DNA from: an uncultured Sphingomonas sp.
GTDB taxonomy: Bacteria > Pseudomonadota > Alphaproteobacteria > Sphingomonadales > Sphingomonadaceae
NCBI GenBank assembly: GCA_913777325.1
Contig: CAJYSA010000070.1
Span: 1 to 51,775 of the forward strand
Reading direction: 5' to 3'
Length of the DNA: 51,775 nucleotides
In this document: piece by piece, positions 1 to 11,326 of the stretch
Numbering within the stretch: the stretch's first letter is position 1
Layout of the letters: each line of letters opens with the position of its first letter
Notes under the pieces: generated by a model
Databases searched by the model: none
What the model saw: only the letters and a program-made list of their open reading frames with translations
What the model was told of the DNA's origin: nothing
Program-made: the position numbers and the translations under genes

Positions 1-26
1 TGATGGCGTCGGGCATCCCAACGCTG

Positions 27-102
27 GTCATGGCGAGCGCAGCGACGCGATGGGGGGCCGGATCAGGACGCCCTGGATGGCTTCGCTGCGCTCGCCATGA
101 CG
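27..102. repeat. Degenerate palindromic intergenic repeat, copy 1
   Basis: Two inverted arms, one starting gtcatggcgagcgcagcga and one ending tcgctgcgctcgccatgac, flank a short unpaired centre. This is a diverged copy of the repeat seen more cleanly at 1253-1329, 6584-6660, 6905-6981 and 33699-33778. The rest of positions 1-249 shows no convincing gene. Confidence 0.7.
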
Positions 103-249
103 ATCGTGGGTTGGGTGACGGTCCGCCGCCGATCACGGGTGGACGATCAAGGGGGAGGTGACATGCCCGGGAGGGGTGGGGTGCGTGCCGCCCTTACCGA
201 TCCGATTGGCCATGAAATGGGAACCAGGGGTTCAGCCTGGCACGGCGCT

Positions 250-1047
250 TCATGCCGCCTTTCGGCTGACGAAGAACCCGCTTTCCTTGACGACCTCGAG
301 CACACCATTTCCTGCCCGGAATGCTTCGGCGATCGCATCCCGAAACGCGGTAAGCTGCGCCTTTTCCGCCCGGTCTCCAGGCGGATAGGACGTGAGGGCC
401 AGAAATACGTCCTCCGGCTCTGTTACGCGCAAGATGGCCGGGTGCTCCGCCATGCTCACATTGCCGAAAGCGGCCTTCATGGATCGCTCGGCCTCGGCAT
501 ATCCAAAGACAGCGCCGGCCGGGTCGAACGGTTCGCTGCCGAACACGGTCGTCAGGGCATAGAGTTCGCGCCTGTTGCCGGCTCCGTTCGTCGTCACGGC
601 AAGAAATCCGCCGGGTTTCAAGACACGACGCATCTCGGCGAGGCCCTTTGACGGGTCCGAGAGATGATACAGCATGTGCATGGCTATGATAGCGTCGAAG
701 GACTCGTCCTCGAAAGGAAGATCGGTCGCATCGGCTTGCCTGCCGGCGACCGATGCGAACGGCAGTGGCCGGCATCGGTCCACCGCTTCCTGAACCATGC
801 CCGGCGACAAATCAGAGAGCGTGAGTTTCAGACCATCGGGCAGCTTGCTTGCCGCGGCCTCCCAAAACCAGCCTGGTCCGCATCCGACGTCAAGGATGCT
901 GTCGCCATCCTCAAGGGGCAGTTGCTTCGCCACCCACGGAAACCAGTCCATCTCGGCAATGGTATAATTGTTGTGGAGCCGAGCGCGAGCAGCAAGCTTC
1001 CGGCTGTCTCTGTACTGCTCGAGGTTTCCGGAAGTAATTGACGGCAT
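250..1047 (-). CDS. Class I SAM-dependent methyltransferase
   Basis: The product of 265 aa has a class I SAM-binding fold. Motif I (ILDVGCGPG) lies near residues 51-59, an acidic motif II follows, then the pair DLPFEDESFD and VLKPGGFLAV typical of the Methyltransf_11/UbiE superfamily. I chose the ATG at 1047 because gaggaaat sits just upstream; the frame stays open further back but that stretch is Cys/Arg-rich and unlike protein. The substrate cannot be told from sequence; small-molecule or quinone-type methylation is possible. It stands alone, with repeat-containing intergenic DNA on both sides. Confidence 0.85.
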   Translation of the reverse strand: MPSITSGNLEQYRDSRKLAARARLHNNYTIAEMDWFPWVAKQLPLEDGDSILDVGCGPGWFWEAAASKLPDGLKLTLSDLSPGMVQEAVDRCRPLPFASVAGRQADATDLPFEDESFDAIIAMHMLYHLSDPSKGLAEMRRVLKPGGFLAVTTNGAGNRRELYALTTVFGSEPFDPAGAVFGYAEAERSMKAAFGNVSMAEHPAILRVTEPEDVFLALTSYPPGDRAEKAQLTAFRDAIAEAFRAGNGVLEVVKESGFFVSRKAA

Positions 1048-1632
1048 TACAGATTTCCTCTGCACGTGCAATTGTACATACCGAAAGATGGGACATAATT
1101 GTGCGGCGCAGAGGTGGCAAGTCTTCTGCCGCCTGCGTGCATGGCGATGATTGTCGCCAAGGCGCGCCGAAGCCGGCATTTTGCACGCGGAGGCGCGGAG
1201 CGCGCGGAGGTGTTCGTTGGCGGACAGGGGCGCGGGACGGTGCGGTACGGCTCGTCATTGCGAGCGTAGCGAAGCAATCCAGCGCGTCCTGGTCCGTCCC
1301 TGGATTGCTTCGCTGCGCTCGCAATGACGGCGGGGGCGGGTGTCCGCGCTTTCCGGGGGCAGGCGTTGCGTGGCGTAGAAGCTTGTTAGGCGGAGTCTTC
1401 GGGCGCGGGTGGCGTGTGCTGTCGGATGGCGGGGCGTGGCCGCTCGGCGTCCTCCGCGTCTCCGCGTGGCCCATCTCTTTGCTCTTGTCGGGAGTGGCCC
1501 GGACTGGCCGCTACCCCCCCCCGGCGAACGACGGCGGGCATGGCCCAGGAAATTCCGAAATCGGCGTTTACCGAGCCGTAAATGCCGAATCGGGTCCGGC
1601 GCAACGGACGGGAGTCCGATACGCCGCGCGGG
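1048..1632. other. Intergenic region without a convincing gene
   Basis: This 585-base gap holds one clean palindromic repeat (1253-1329) and short runs of the motif cgcggaggcgcgg in both orientations, near 1186-1210 and 1455-1470. That motif also occurs at about 3090-3125. Open frames here are low-complexity shadows with no recognisable domain. Confidence 0.6.
1253..1329. repeat. Palindromic intergenic repeat (REP-like), copy 2
   Basis: A nearly perfect inverted repeat. The left arm is cgtcattgcgagcgtagcga followed by agcaatcca. The right arm is tggattgct followed by tcgctgcgctcgcaatgacg. The centre is about 19 bases. The arms match the other copies far better than the centres do, so the arm sequence is the conserved unit. 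Confidence 0.9.
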
Positions 1633-3006
1633 TCAGAAGCTGTCGGTGTCGTACACGCGCGACACGTCGCCGCCCCATGCGCCGTGATACAGGTCGAGCA
1701 GCCGTTCGGCGGGCACCTTGCCGGCGCGGACGATCTCGCGCAGCGGCTCCAGGAAGCCGGTTTCGTCCTCGCCCGACGCGCCGAGCCGCGCGCGCGCCTT
1801 CAGCCCGCGATGCGCGATGTCGAGGACGGTGCCGGCGATGTCGCGCAATTGCCCGCCGCCGGGGATCGGCGCCGACAGTCCCAGTTTCGGCACCGCGTCG
1901 CGCAGCGCCTGCCGCTCGTCGAGCGTCCAGTGCTTCACGACGTCCCACGCCGCATCCAGCGCGGTGCCGTCGTAGAGCAGCCCGACCCACAGCGCGGGCA
2001 GCGCGCAGATGCGGTTCCACGGGCCGCCGTCCGCGCCGCGCATCTCCAGGAAGGTCTTCAGCCGCACCTCGGGGAAGGCGGTCGAGAGGTGATCGTCCCA
2101 ATCCTCGATCGTCGGCTTCTCGCCCGGGAGCACCGACAGCTCGCCGCGCAGGAAGTCGCGGAAGCTGAGGCCGGCGGCGTCGATATACTTGCCGTCGCGG
2201 TAGACGAAGTACATCGGCACATCGAGCATGTAATCGGCGTAGCGTTCGTAGCCGAAGCCATCCTCGAACACGAACGGCAGCATGCCGGTGCGCGCCGGGT
2301 CGGTGTCCGACCAGATGTGGCTGCGATAGCTGAGGAAGCCGTTGGGGCGCCCTTCCGTGAACGGCGAATTGGCGAACAGCGCGGTGGCGAGCGGTTGCAG
2401 CGCCAGCCCGACGCGGAACTTCTTCACCATGTCGGCTTCGCTGGCATAGTCCAGGTTCACCTGGATCGTGCAGGTGCGCAGCATCATGTCGAGCCCCATC
2501 GTGCCGACGCGCGGCATGTGGCGCAGCATGATCGCATAGCGGCCCTTGGGCATGATCGGCAGCGCGTCGCGCGTCTTGTCGGGCCACATGCCGAGGCCGA
2601 GGAAGCCGATGCCGAGCTGCTCGCCGGCTTCCTTCACCTGCGCCAGGTGACGGCCGGTTTCGGCGCACGTCTGGTGCAGGTTGTCCAGCGGGGCGCCCGA
2701 CAGTTCGAACTGGCCGGCGGGCTCCAGGCTGACCGAGCCGTCCGCGCCGGTGAGCGCGATGACCTTGCCACCCTCCTCTACCGGGCGCCAGCCGTGCTGT
2801 TCGAGCGCGCCGAGCAGCGCGCGGATGCCGCCCGGCTCGTCATAGGACGGCGCGTGGTGGTCGGCGGTGGCATAGACGAACTTCTCGTGCTCGGTGCCGA
2901 TCCGCCAGCGATCGGCGGGCTTCTCGCCCCCGGCGAAGCGGGCGATGAGCTGGTCACGCGATTCGATGACCGCTGCGCGGGTGTCCGAAACGGTCTTGGT
3001 CGTCAT
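1633..3006 (-). CDS. gshA: Glutamate-cysteine ligase (plant/alphaproteobacterial type)
   Basis: The product of 457 aa matches the full length of the GCS2-type glutamate-cysteine ligase of alphaproteobacteria and plants. The N-terminal segment RIGTEHEKF and the central run LEPAGQFELSG, CTIQVNLDY and SPFTEGRPNGFLSYRS are family hallmarks for ATP/Mg and glutamate binding. It catalyses the first, rate-limiting step of glutathione synthesis in the cytoplasm. It lies 194 bp downstream of rsmE on the same strand, so it may be read through from that operon or have its own promoter. The start at 3006 has a modest aagg site. Confidence 0.93.
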   Translation of the reverse strand: MTTKTVSDTRAAVIESRDQLIARFAGGEKPADRWRIGTEHEKFVYATADHHAPSYDEPGGIRALLGALEQHGWRPVEEGGKVIALTGADGSVSLEPAGQFELSGAPLDNLHQTCAETGRHLAQVKEAGEQLGIGFLGLGMWPDKTRDALPIMPKGRYAIMLRHMPRVGTMGLDMMLRTCTIQVNLDYASEADMVKKFRVGLALQPLATALFANSPFTEGRPNGFLSYRSHIWSDTDPARTGMLPFVFEDGFGYERYADYMLDVPMYFVYRDGKYIDAAGLSFRDFLRGELSVLPGEKPTIEDWDDHLSTAFPEVRLKTFLEMRGADGGPWNRICALPALWVGLLYDGTALDAAWDVVKHWTLDERQALRDAVPKLGLSAPIPGGGQLRDIAGTVLDIAHRGLKARARLGASGEDETGFLEPLREIVRAGKVPAERLLDLYHGAWGGDVSRVYDTDSF

Positions 3007-3084
3007 GGCCGCGCCTTACGCCGCGATGAACGGGCGCGCTAGAGCGGATCGGCTTGCGATGGGTAAAGCGCGGGTGGTCGGGTT

Positions 3085-3165
3085 CACGCGGAGGCGCAGA
3101 GACGCGGAGAGAGACGCGGAGGAAGAAGGGGTGGTTCGCGCGGAGCACGCAGAGGACGCGGCGGT
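3085..3165. repeat. Purine-rich cgcggagg dispersed repeat
   Basis: The gap between rsmE and gshA contains several close copies of acgcggag, with variants cgcgcggag and gcagaggacgcgg. The same motif recurs in the gap at 1048-1632. It is non-coding in appearance and I read it as a second dispersed intergenic repeat type. Confidence 0.5.
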
Positions 3166-3200
3166 GTTGCGTGGCGTCTTCCGATCGCTACGGCGCGCTC

Positions 3201-3950
3201 CTACGCCTGCCAGTCGCCCGCCACCGCCATCCACACCGCGATCGCCGCCGCCGCGGCGGTGTCGGCGCGCAGGATGCGCGGGCCGAGCGCGATGCCGACC
3301 GCGGCGGGGTGGGCGCGGATCGCGGCACGCTCGTCGTCGTCGAAGCCGCCTTCCGGGCCGATCAGGATCGCCGCCGCGCCGGGCCGCGCGCGCATCGCCG
3401 CCGCCGCCGGCGCGCCGCCCAGCTCGTCGGCGAAGAACAGCGCGCGGTCGGCGGGCCAGTCGCGCAGCAGCGCGGGCAGCTTCACCTGCTCCGCCACCGC
3501 GGGCACGGCGGTGCGGCCGCATTGCTCGGCGGCCTCGATCATGTGCGCGCGCAGGCGATCGGTGTTGGGCTTGTCGACCACGGTGCGGCGGGTGACGACC
3601 GGGACGAGCCGCGCGACGCCCAGCTCGCACGCCTTTTCCGCCATCCAGTCGACCCGGCCCTTCTTCAGCGGCGCGGCGACGAGCCACAGGTCGGGCACCG
3701 GCTCGCGTTCCCGCAGCCGTTCGACCACCTCAAGCGTCAGGTCGCGCTTGCCCACGACGCGCGCCACCGCCAGCCATTCGCCGCTGACGTCGTCGAACAG
3801 CTTCACCGGATCGTCCGGCTTCGTGCGCATCACCGACACCAGATAATGCGCCGGCGGCCCGCCGAGCGTCAGCGGACCGGGCGCCAGCGGCGTCTCGACA
3901 TAGAGCCGCGGCGTCGAGCGCGGCGGCCAGGCGGGCACCGCCCCCATCAT
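3201..3950 (-). CDS. rsmE: 16S rRNA (uracil(1498)-N3)-methyltransferase
   Basis: The 249-aa product has the RsmE/SPOUT layout: an N-terminal PUA-like region (TPRLYVE...PAHYLVSVMR) and a C-terminal trefoil-knot SAM site with LIGPEGGFDDDE and LGPRILRADTAAAAAI. The family N3-methylates U1498 of 16S rRNA on the 30S subunit. The start at 3950 follows ggaagaa and overlaps the stop of the upstream 54-codon gene by four bases (ATGA), so the two are translationally coupled. Confidence 0.93.
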   Translation of the reverse strand: MMGAVPAWPPRSTPRLYVETPLAPGPLTLGGPPAHYLVSVMRTKPDDPVKLFDDVSGEWLAVARVVGKRDLTLEVVERLREREPVPDLWLVAAPLKKGRVDWMAEKACELGVARLVPVVTRRTVVDKPNTDRLRAHMIEAAEQCGRTAVPAVAEQVKLPALLRDWPADRALFFADELGGAPAAAAMRARPGAAAILIGPEGGFDDDERAAIRAHPAAVGIALGPRILRADTAAAAAIAVWMAVAGDWQA

Positions 3951-4111
3951 TTCTTCCTTCCCCGTCCGATCAGGATCCGCGCGGCCAGGAACAGCAGCGC
4001 ACCGGCCAGCGCGACGGCGATCACCACCCCCGTCACCACCCCGGCGACGCGCAGGATGGCATAGAACAGCGCCTCGAAAAACCGGCCGATCGCGACCGAG
4101 AGATGGATCAC
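3947..4111 (-). CDS. 54-aa single-pass membrane protein between DUF2147 and rsmE
   Basis: This small gene starts at a GTG whose last two bases are shared with the TGA of the DUF2147 gene (GTGA) and ends in an ATGA overlap with rsmE. The product has a short N-terminal part, one long hydrophobic segment at about residues 22-46 (VAGVVTGVVIAVALAGALLF) and a basic tail (RGRKK), predicting a small inner-membrane protein with a cytoplasmic tail. Overlap on both sides argues that it is translated. I do not recognise a family. Confidence 0.75.
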   Translation of the reverse strand: MIHLSVAIGRFFEALFYAILRVAGVVTGVVIAVALAGALLFLAARILIGRGRKK

Positions 4112-4494
4112 CTGGCCGCGACGCGGGTCCAGCGCTGTTCCTTGCAGCCGAAGCCCGCGAACAGGCACCCCTGCGCGACCAGCGTGTTGCGCCCTTCGAG
4201 GTGGAGCGTGCCGTCGACCTCCTGCCCGATGTCGGGGACGAAGACGGTGCCGGCCCATGCGCCGTCCTCGTCGCGTTCGAAGCCGCGGAACAGCGGCGTG
4301 CCGACCAGCCGGTCGGTCCCCGCCGCGGCGGCGTCCGCCTTGGCGCGGTCGCTGGCCGACACCACGGTGCCGCACATCCCCGGTTCGCCCCGGCAGGGCG
4401 CGACGCGGATGCGCACGGAATCGGCGGCGTTGCGCCACGTGCCCGCCAGCGGATCGGCGGCGGTGGCGGCAAGCAGGGCGAGCAGGGTGAACAT
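4108..4494 (-). CDS. DUF2147-family secreted protein
   Basis: The 128-aa protein has a short signal peptide (MFTLLALLAATAADPLAG) and then a DUF2147-like beta-rich domain: GTWRN near the N-terminus, CRGEPGMCG, TPLFRGF and a C-terminal W-containing strand. Paired cysteines suggest an oxidised periplasmic protein. The family has no assigned activity. It is the first gene of a three-gene minus-strand run with the 54-aa membrane protein and rsmE, each joined by four-base overlaps. Confidence 0.85.
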   Translation of the reverse strand: MFTLLALLAATAADPLAGTWRNAADSVRIRVAPCRGEPGMCGTVVSASDRAKADAAAAGTDRLVGTPLFRGFERDEDGAWAGTVFVPDIGQEVDGTLHLEGRNTLVAQGCLFAGFGCKEQRWTRVAAR

Positions 4495-4608
4495 GCGGGC
4501 AATCCTTCGTGGAAATCCACGGCCTTATCTAGGGACGCGTTGCGCCGGAATGAACCGCCGCGCCGCGAAGCACTGGCGATGCGCGCGCGCTTCTGCCACG
4601 GAGCGGGG

Positions 4609-5160
4609 ATGATTCCGTTTGCGTTGCTCCTGCTCGCCGCGGCCCCGGCGCAGGATAGCCCGCCGGGGGGCGACATCACCGTCCGCGCGCCGCTGCCCGC
4701 CACCCCGCAGACCCCCGCCACGATGGTGGTGGAGCCGGTGGCGATGTTCATCGCCGCCTGCGACCGCGACGGCGATGCGCGTGTCGAGCGCTACGAGCTG
4801 GACGCGTGCGTCGCGGCATCGTTCGCGGCGTTCGATCCGCAGAAGACCGGCAAGCTGCGCTATATCGCGTTCGGCGACTGGGCGTTGCGCTACCTGGGCG
4901 ATCGCGCGGCGCTGCCCAGCCCGTATGAGGTGGACCGCGACAATGACGAGGCGGTGACGCTGGCGGAGTTGCAGGACCATTTCTCGCGGCTGTTCGCGCG
5001 CTACGACCGCGACGGCGACCATGCGATCAGCCGCGCCGAGCTGCTGACCTATCGCACGATGCCGGTCGACGCGCAGGGGCCGACCGCCGGGCGGCGCCCC
5101 GCGAAGAAGGACGACGACACCCCCGCCCCGGACGCGCGGCGCAAGGGGACGCGGCGATGA
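4609..5160 (+). CDS. EF-hand calcium-binding exported protein
   Basis: The 183-aa product begins with a signal-peptide-like segment ([15 protein letters not shown]). It has EF-hand loops at about residues 52-63 ([12 protein letters not shown]), 109-120 ([12 protein letters not shown]) and 133-144 ([12 protein letters not shown]), plus a degenerate one at 76-87. The Asp pattern at loop positions 1, 3 and 5 and the closing Glu support calcium binding. The C-terminal 35 residues are charged and disordered. Its TGA overlaps the ATG of tgt, so the two are coupled, though their functions look unrelated. Confidence 0.85.
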   Translation: MIPFALLLLAAAPAQDSPPGGDITVRAPLPATPQTPATMVVEPVAMFIAACDRDGDARVERYELDACVAASFAAFDPQKTGKLRYIAFGDWALRYLGDRAALPSPYEVDRDNDEAVTLAELQDHFSRLFARYDRDGDHAISRAELLTYRTMPVDAQGPTAGRRPAKKDDDTPAPDARRKGTRR

Positions 5161-6290
5161 CGCGCTTCGCCTTTTCGATCCACGCCACCGACGGCGCGGC
5201 GCGCACCGGCACGATCGCGATGCAGCGCGGCGAGATCCGCACGCCCGCGTTCATGCCGGTCGGCACCGCCGCCACCGTGAAGGCGATGAAGCCCGCCGAC
5301 GTCGAGCGCGCGGGCGCGGACATCATCCTGGGCAACACCTATCACCTGATGCTGCGCCCCGGCGCGGAGCGCGTCGCGCGGCTGGGCGGGCTGCACGCGT
5401 TCATGGGCTGGAACAGGCCGATCCTGACCGATTCGGGCGGGTATCAGGTGATGAGCCTGTCCGCGCTGACCAAGCGGTCCGAGGAGGGCGTCGCGTTCGC
5501 CTCGCATCTGGACGGGACGCGGCACATGATCTCGCCCGAGCGCTCGATCGAGATTCAGCGCTTGCTGGGCAGCAATATCGTGATGGCGTTCGACGAACTG
5601 GTGCCGACCACCGCGACGCGCGAGGTGCAGGCCGCCGCGATGGAGCGATCGATGCGCTGGGCCAGGCGCAGCCGCGACGCCTTCGATACCGGCGGCGACC
5701 ATGCCGCGAACAACGCGATCTTCGGCATCCAGCAGGGCGCGCTGGACGAAGGCTTGCGCAAGGCGAGCGCCGACGCGCTGATCGATATCGGGTTCGACGG
5801 CTATGCGATCGGTGGCCTCGCGGTGGGCGAGGGGCAGGCGGCGATGTTCGGCTGCCTCGACTTCGCGCCCGCGCAGCTTCCCGTCGACCGCCCGCGCTAC
5901 CTGATGGGGGTCGGCAAGCCGACCGACATCGTCGGCGCGGTCGAGCGCGGGGTGGACATGTTCGATTGCGTGATGCCGACGCGATCGGGGCGCACGGGGC
6001 AGGCGTTCACGCGCGGCGGGCCGATCAACATCCGCAACGCGCGCTTCGCCGAGGATCAGCGTCCGCTCGACCCGGAATGCGCGTGCGCGGTGTGCACGAC
6101 GTGGACGCGCGCCTATGTCCATCATCTGGTGCGGGCCGGAGAGATGCTGGGCGCGATGCTGATGACCGAGCACAATATCGCGTTCTACGAGACGATGATG
6201 GCCGACCTGCGCGCCGCGATCGCCGACGGGCGGTTGACGGCGTTCGCCAATGATTTCCGCGCGCGCTATGACGCGCCAAAAGGAGAGTGA
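5157..6290 (+). CDS. tgt: Queuine/preQ1 tRNA-ribosyltransferase
   Basis: The 377-aa product is full length for bacterial Tgt, which exchanges guanine-34 for preQ1 in GUN-anticodon tRNAs. Visible signatures are [13 protein letters not shown] (general acid/base Asp92), the nucleophile region [16 protein letters not shown] and the zinc site CACAVC with a downstream His. The ATG overlaps the preceding stop (ATGA). No other queuosine biosynthesis gene is in view, so the operon partner (an EF-hand protein) does not inform its role. Confidence 0.96.
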   Translation: MTRFAFSIHATDGAARTGTIAMQRGEIRTPAFMPVGTAATVKAMKPADVERAGADIILGNTYHLMLRPGAERVARLGGLHAFMGWNRPILTDSGGYQVMSLSALTKRSEEGVAFASHLDGTRHMISPERSIEIQRLLGSNIVMAFDELVPTTATREVQAAAMERSMRWARRSRDAFDTGGDHAANNAIFGIQQGALDEGLRKASADALIDIGFDGYAIGGLAVGEGQAAMFGCLDFAPAQLPVDRPRYLMGVGKPTDIVGAVERGVDMFDCVMPTRSGRTGQAFTRGGPINIRNARFAEDQRPLDPECACAVCTTWTRAYVHHLVRAGEMLGAMLMTEHNIAFYETMMADLRAAIADGRLTAFANDFRARYDAPKGE

Positions 6291-6291
6291 C

Positions 6292-6498
6292 GTGAGCGAC
6301 GAGCAACCCAACGAGATCCTGGAAGCCGCCGCGGCCGCCAAGGCGCATGAGGAAGCCGGCGCACCGGGCGCCGCCGCGCACCAGCGCAAGGGCCGCTGGC
6401 AGCCGGGCAAGACCTGGCTGGGCGTCGGGATCGGATCGGCGGCGGTGGCGGCGGCGGTGCTGTTCGCCAATTCGCGCAAGGACGAGGGGAAGAAGTAA
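6292..6498 (+). CDS. 68-aa small membrane protein downstream of tgt
   Basis: A GTG start one base after the tgt stop follows a strong aggaga site inside the 3' end of tgt. The predicted 68-aa protein has an Ala/Glu-rich soluble N-terminus, then one hydrophobic segment at about residues 40-59 (WLGVGIGSAAVAAAVLFA) and a charged tail (NSRKDEGKK). It is probably a C-terminally anchored inner-membrane protein co-transcribed with tgt. No family recognised. Confidence 0.7.
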   Translation: MSDEQPNEILEAAAAAKAHEEAGAPGAAAHQRKGRWQPGKTWLGVGIGSAAVAAAVLFANSRKDEGKK

Positions 6499-6583
6499 GG
6501 CCGGTTGGGCGCGGGTCGTCCGTGGCGCGATCCAGTCGCGGCTGCGTGCCAGCCCGGCGTAGGCCGCTGGCCGACGTGAGGCA

Positions 6584-6660
6584 CGTCATTGCGAGCGCAG
6601 CGAAGCAATCCAGCGCCGGATCAGGACGCCCTAGATTGCTTCGCTGCGCTCGCAATGACG
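6584..6660. repeat. Palindromic intergenic repeat (REP-like), copy 3
   Basis: Arms cgtcattgcgagcgcagcga and tcgctgcgctcgcaatgacg, with inner aagcaatcca / tagattgctt, surround a short centre. It opens the first unit of the direct duplication in this gap. Confidence 0.9.
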
Positions 6661-6904
6661 AAGGTGTTGCGCGGGGCTGTGCGGGTGGGCCGGGACGCGG
6701 TGACCTGCTGTGCGCGTCTTCAGAGGCTATGTTCAGGCCGGCGCGACGGGAGTCATTCGGTCGCCGAGGTGAGGGCATGTCGACGACCCCGACCGAGGTG
6801 ACCCGAAGAGTTGTTCTGCCGGCAGCGGGGGTGGTCCGCCGGTCCCGGAGGTGAGCGAAGAGCGGCTTTTCGGTGACAGACGCGCAAGCCGAGAGCATGC
6901 GATC

Positions 6905-6981
6905 CGTCATTGCGAGCGCAGCGAAGCAATCCACGGCGTTTTGATCCGGCGCTGGATTGCTTCGCTGCGCTCGCAATGACG
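6905..6981. repeat. Palindromic intergenic repeat (REP-like), copy 4
   Basis: The arms are the same as in the copy at 6584-6660 but the centre differs. It opens the second unit of the direct duplication. Confidence 0.9.
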
Positions 6982-7234
6982 AGGGTTTTGGGCCGGGCTG
7001 TGCCGGTGGGCCGGGGCGCGGTGACCTGCCGCGTGCGCCGTGAGGGGCTATGTTCGCGTCAGCGCGGCGGGAGCCATTCGGTCGCCGGCGTGGGGGGCAC
7101 GCCGGCGACCCCGACTGTCCAGCCATCGGGCGACCCGAAGGGCTGTCGGCCGGTACAAGGAGGAAGGGACCGGGTAGTCACCATCGGTGCCGCCCGGTCC
7201 CCGCCAATTCTTCAATGGCTTGCTAGCCGATCGA

Positions 7235-9502
<2,268 letters not shown>

Positions 9503-9611
9503 CTACGCACGGGCGCGCGCAACCTTTCCAGCGGTCTGTGACGCCGGTGGTAGCGGAGCGGCCTTGATCGGAAAAACGCGAAATCGCACACGCTATGATC
9601 GACGGGAGCGA

Positions 9612-10124
9612 TCAGCGCGGCGCGCGCACCTCGGCCAGCGGCGACAGCGCGACGCCGCGTGCGGGCACGTCGTGGCGGACGAGCGCACCGGCGGCGACGG
9701 TCGCCTCGTCACCGATCGCGACCCCGCCGACGATCGTCGCGCCGGCATAGACGGTGACGCGGTTTCCGACGACCGGGTAGCGCGCCTCGTCGGCATTGCG
9801 GCGCCCGAAGGTCACGTGCTGATAGACGGTGACGTCGGCGCCGATCACGGTGTCCGCGCCGATCACGATCCCGATCGGGTGCGGCAGCCGCAGGCCCGGG
9901 CCGATAGCGGCGCTGGGATCGATGTAGCAGCCATAGCCCTTCACGATCCGGCGCCACGCCCCGATCGCGACCAGCCGCCCCACGATGCCGCCGCGCCGAT
10001 GCCCCCAGCGCATCGCGCGGTACAGCGTGACCACCGCGAAGCCGGGGTTGAGGAACCAGCCGACCAGCGCGCCCTTCGCGCCGCGCCGGTTGGCATTCGC
10101 CAGCAGGTCGTGCCGCCACGTCAC
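9612..10124 (-). CDS. Hexapeptide-repeat acyltransferase (serine acetyltransferase-like)
   Basis: The 170-aa protein has a left-handed beta-helix signature: repeated [IV]-G-x-x motifs from about residue 68 (AAIGPGLRLPHPIGIVIGA), with a CysE-like segment YQHVTFGRR. It resembles colanic-acid or serine O-acetyltransferases in polysaccharide loci, so acetylation of a sugar is the likelier role than cysteine synthesis. The GTG start overlaps the upstream glycosyltransferase stop by four bases. It is the last gene of a four-gene minus-strand operon. Confidence 0.85.
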   Translation of the reverse strand: MTWRHDLLANANRRGAKGALVGWFLNPGFAVVTLYRAMRWGHRRGGIVGRLVAIGAWRRIVKGYGCYIDPSAAIGPGLRLPHPIGIVIGADTVIGADVTVYQHVTFGRRNADEARYPVVGNRVTVYAGATIVGGVAIGDEATVAAGALVRHDVPARGVALSPLAEVRAPR

Positions 10125-11326
10125 CGCGCGGCGACCGCCGCGATCGCGTCATGATAGGCGGCGCGGTTCTCGGCGACGATGCGGTCCTCCGCGAACCAGC
10201 CGAGCGCGTCCGGATCGCGCAGGCCCCCGCTGCGCCACGCATCGGCATCGGCGAGCGCGGTGTCCATCGCGGCGGCCAGCGCCTCCACATCGGTGGGCGG
10301 ATAGGTGATCGAATGCGCGGCCAGATCGGCGATCTCGGGAATGCCGCCGGCATCGGCGCAGATCGCCGACAGCCCGTAGGACAGTGCCTCGATCAGCGTG
10401 CGCGGCAACGGCTCGGGCCAGACCGAGGCGATCAGCACGGTGTCGATCGCGCGGTAGAAGTCGCCGGCCTGCGAGAAGCCGAGCCATTCGATGCGCGGAT
10501 CGGGGTAGCGCGCCTTCAGCGCGGCGACGTAATCGGGAACGCCGACCCCGGCGATGCGCAGCCGCCAGTCGGCACGGGTGACGCGCGTCGTCGCCTCCAG
10601 CACGACGTCCACGCCCTTCTCCGCCTCGATCCGGCCGATGAAGCCGAAGACGAACGGCGCGCCGGGGGCGGGGGTGTCGCGCGGCTGTTCGTCGAGCGGC
10701 ACGATGTTGAAGATGCGCCGCGCCGGCACGCCGGGGAAATAGCCCTCGGCATGGTGGCGACGGATCACATAGTCGCTGTTCGACACGAGTTGATCGACGC
10801 GCGCCGACTCCGTCTTGCCCGGCGCGGTGAGCACGCGGCATTCCAGACAGCGCGTGGCGCAGTTCGCGCCGTTCTTGAACAAGGCCGAGCGCGTGCACAT
10901 CACGCCGTAGTCGCGCAGCGTCTGGACCAGCGGCAGGCGACGCTTCTTGATCTCGCGCCAGATCGCGGGGCTGAACCCGGTGACGACGTTGCAGTGGACG
11001 ACGTCGGGTCGCACCTCGTCGAGCAGGCGCCCCAGCCGGCGCGCGGCGGCGCGGTTCCAGCGGTTGCGCGCATGCCAGTGCAGCCGCTTCAGCTTCGGCT
11101 GCGCGGGCGCGTCGGGATCATAGGGCCAATAGATATTGTCCATCGGCAGGCGCCGGATCGTGACGCCGTTCGTCACCTCGGTCACCGGCGCGGGGATGTC
11201 GTCGAGCGTCGCGACCGTCACCTCGTCCCCGGCGCGGACCAGCGCCTCGGCGAGCAGCGACACCGACTTCTCCGCGCCGCCGATCTTGTGCGGCGGGTAG
11301 AGGACGTTGACGATTAGCACCTTCAT
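10121..11326 (-). CDS. Family 4 glycosyltransferase
   Basis: The 401-aa protein has GT-B architecture: an N-terminal acceptor domain beginning MKVLIVNVLYPPHKIGGAE and a C-terminal donor domain with FGFIGRIEAEKGVD and the E-x7-E-like region ASVWPEPLPRTLIEAL. A cysteine-rich segment (CATRCLECR, about residues 156-164) is unusual and may bind metal. It probably adds a sugar to a lipid-linked exopolysaccharide intermediate. Four-base overlaps with both neighbours mark one operon. Confidence 0.9.
   Translation of the reverse strand: MKVLIVNVLYPPHKIGGAEKSVSLLAEALVRAGDEVTVATLDDIPAPVTEVTNGVTIRRLPMDNIYWPYDPDAPAQPKLKRLHWHARNRWNRAAARRLGRLLDEVRPDVVHCNVVTGFSPAIWREIKKRRLPLVQTLRDYGVMCTRSALFKNGANCATRCLECRVLTAPGKTESARVDQLVSNSDYVIRRHHAEGYFPGVPARRIFNIVPLDEQPRDTPAPGAPFVFGFIGRIEAEKGVDVVLEATTRVTRADWRLRIAGVGVPDYVAALKARYPDPRIEWLGFSQAGDFYRAIDTVLIASVWPEPLPRTLIEALSYGLSAICADAGGIPEIADLAAHSITYPPTDVEALAAAMDTALADADAWRSGGLRDPDALGWFAEDRIVAENRAAYHDAIAAVAAR

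Larger units (their letters stand above)
6499..7234. other. Non-coding gap with a diverged direct duplication
   Basis: This 736-base gap holds two diverged direct copies of a roughly 240-bp block, at about 6584-6822 and 6905-7152. Each begins with a palindromic repeat and continues through matching landmarks: gcggtgacctgc, ggctatgttc, cattcggtcgcc, gaccccgac and gacccgaag. No open frame in it resembles a known protein. Confidence 0.7.
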
